21,796 bases of DNA from Anaerolineae bacterium (GTDB lineage: Bacteria > Chloroflexota > Anaerolineae > 4572-78 > J111), in contig JAHDWA010000109.1 in the NCBI GenBank assembly GCA_023382535.1, positions 1-21,796 on the forward strand. Reading direction: 5' to 3'. Below, one piece after another: positions 21,226 to 21,796 of the stretch. The position numbers and the translations under genes are program-made. Every line of letters begins with the position of its first letter. The stretch's first letter is position 1. The notes beneath the pieces were generated by a model that ran no database searches, had not been told where the DNA came from, and worked only from the letters and a program-made list of their open reading frames with translations.

Positions 21226-21796
21226 ATGACCCTTGTCAGCCAAATTAAAGCCAATACTTACTACGATTCCGTCCGTCTGATGCGCGTTTCGGAGATGCTG
21301 TCCCAGTTGCCAGGGGTGAGCCAGGCGATTGTGGCTATGGGGACCGAGGCCAACAAGCGGGTTCTGGCGGAAACGAATTTGTTGACCGACACGGTTCAGG
21401 ACGCCGGAGCGAATGACCTGATGCTGGTGGTCGAGGCCGATGCGGCGGAGGCCGGCCAGGAGGCGCTCAAGCAGGCGGAGGTCAAGCTGGCCGAGGCCGC
21501 TTCTCCCGCTGGCAGAACCGGCCAGGAGAAGGCGCGTCCCCGTTCTCTGGCCCAGGCCCGGCAAGCTCTGGCAGGGGTGAACATGGCCCTGGTTTCGGTG
21601 CCGGGACCCTACGCTAAACTGGAGGTCGCCCGAGCCCTGCAGGCCGGGATGCATGTCTTTCTGTTCAGCGATAACGTTACCCTGGCCGAAGAGCTTGAAC
21701 TAAAGCAGTGGGCCGTCGCCCAAAGTCGTTTGATGATGGGACCGGGCTGCGGCACGGCGATTATCAACGGGGTGGCCCTGGCCTTTGCCAATGCCG
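21226..21796 (+). CDS. fdrA: FdrA (AllF-type) acyl-CoA-synthetase-like protein, 3' end beyond the window
   Basis: The frame is open to the window end; 190 residues are visible of a family usually over 500 long. FdrA hallmarks are clear: NTYYDSVRLMRVSEMLSQLP, AIVAMGTEANKRVLAETNLL, and near the end LMMGPGCGTAIINGVALAFANA. The protein is related to the succinyl-CoA synthetase alpha-chain fold and, in E. coli, is a subunit of oxamate carbamoyltransferase (renamed AllF). The usual MGPDCGT motif reads MGPGCGT here. AAGGAA lies 7 nt before the ATG, after a 65-nt gap that starts within the GTGATGC repeat. With the DUF1116 gene it points to carbamoyl or acyl transfer. Carbamate kinase and DUF2877 genes may follow outside the window. 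Confidence 0.93.
   Translation, partial: MTLVSQIKANTYYDSVRLMRVSEMLSQLPGVSQAIVAMGTEANKRVLAETNLLTDTVQDAGANDLMLVVEADAAEAGQEALKQAEVKLAEAASPAGRTGQEKARPRSLAQARQALAGVNMALVSVPGPYAKLEVARALQAGMHVFLFSDNVTLAEELELKQWAVAQSRLMMGPGCGTAIINGVALAFANA

Overview
The window looks like chromosomal DNA from a GC-rich, non-proteobacterial bacterium. My best guess is Chloroflexota (Anaerolineae or Caldilineae-like). This rests on gene style (a 1200-residue BTAD/STAND regulator with TPRs, an FdrA/DUF1116 pair, many intergenic hairpin repeats), not on a phylogenetic marker, so treat it as inference. No tRNA, rRNA, CRISPR array, insertion sequence or phage gene was seen.

Layout. 1-7600 is housekeeping: the end of lon (5' truncated by the window edge) with a strong terminator; two minus-strand genes (a small ABM-like protein and an alpha/beta hydrolase with its own promoter and probably a TTG start); then serB-serA (serine biosynthesis) and trxB on the plus strand. 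From 3970 to the window end every gene is on the plus strand. 7600-11700 holds a large BTAD/STAND-type regulator followed 3 nt later by a FmdB-type zinc-ribbon protein. 11672-12100 has no gene but is densely folded: a perfect 10-bp long-range inverted repeat encloses several hairpins and competes with a local hairpin, and a possible promoter and leader follow.

12101 to the end is the most interesting part. An amidohydrolase is followed by four members of the Nit1C / nitrogen-starvation cluster (Sll0783/MSMEG_0572 protein, MSMEG_0568 radical SAM enzyme, Sll0786 GNAT, Sll0787 AIR-synthase-like protein). The nitrilase that normally lies between the first two is absent, and repeat hairpins occupy its place. 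The GNAT and AIR-synthase-like ORFs are in one reading frame, separated by a single TGA. Next come a divergent CoA-disulfide-reductase-like flavoprotein that has lost its NAD(P)-binding glycine motif, a 99-residue unknown, an OsmC protein, a DUF1116 (YlbE/AllG-type) protein, a 214-residue unknown and the start of FdrA (AllF). DUF1116 and FdrA proteins belong to the family of the E. coli oxamate carbamoyltransferase. My working hypothesis is a nitrogen-scavenging cluster: hydrolysis and radical chemistry on a C-N substrate, with a carbamoyl-transfer module downstream.

The gaps in this cluster carry an unusual class of repeat. Two inverted arms each consist of about three tandem 7- or 8-mers; the unit sequence differs between loci but the architecture is kept. 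Classical REP-like palindromes are also present.
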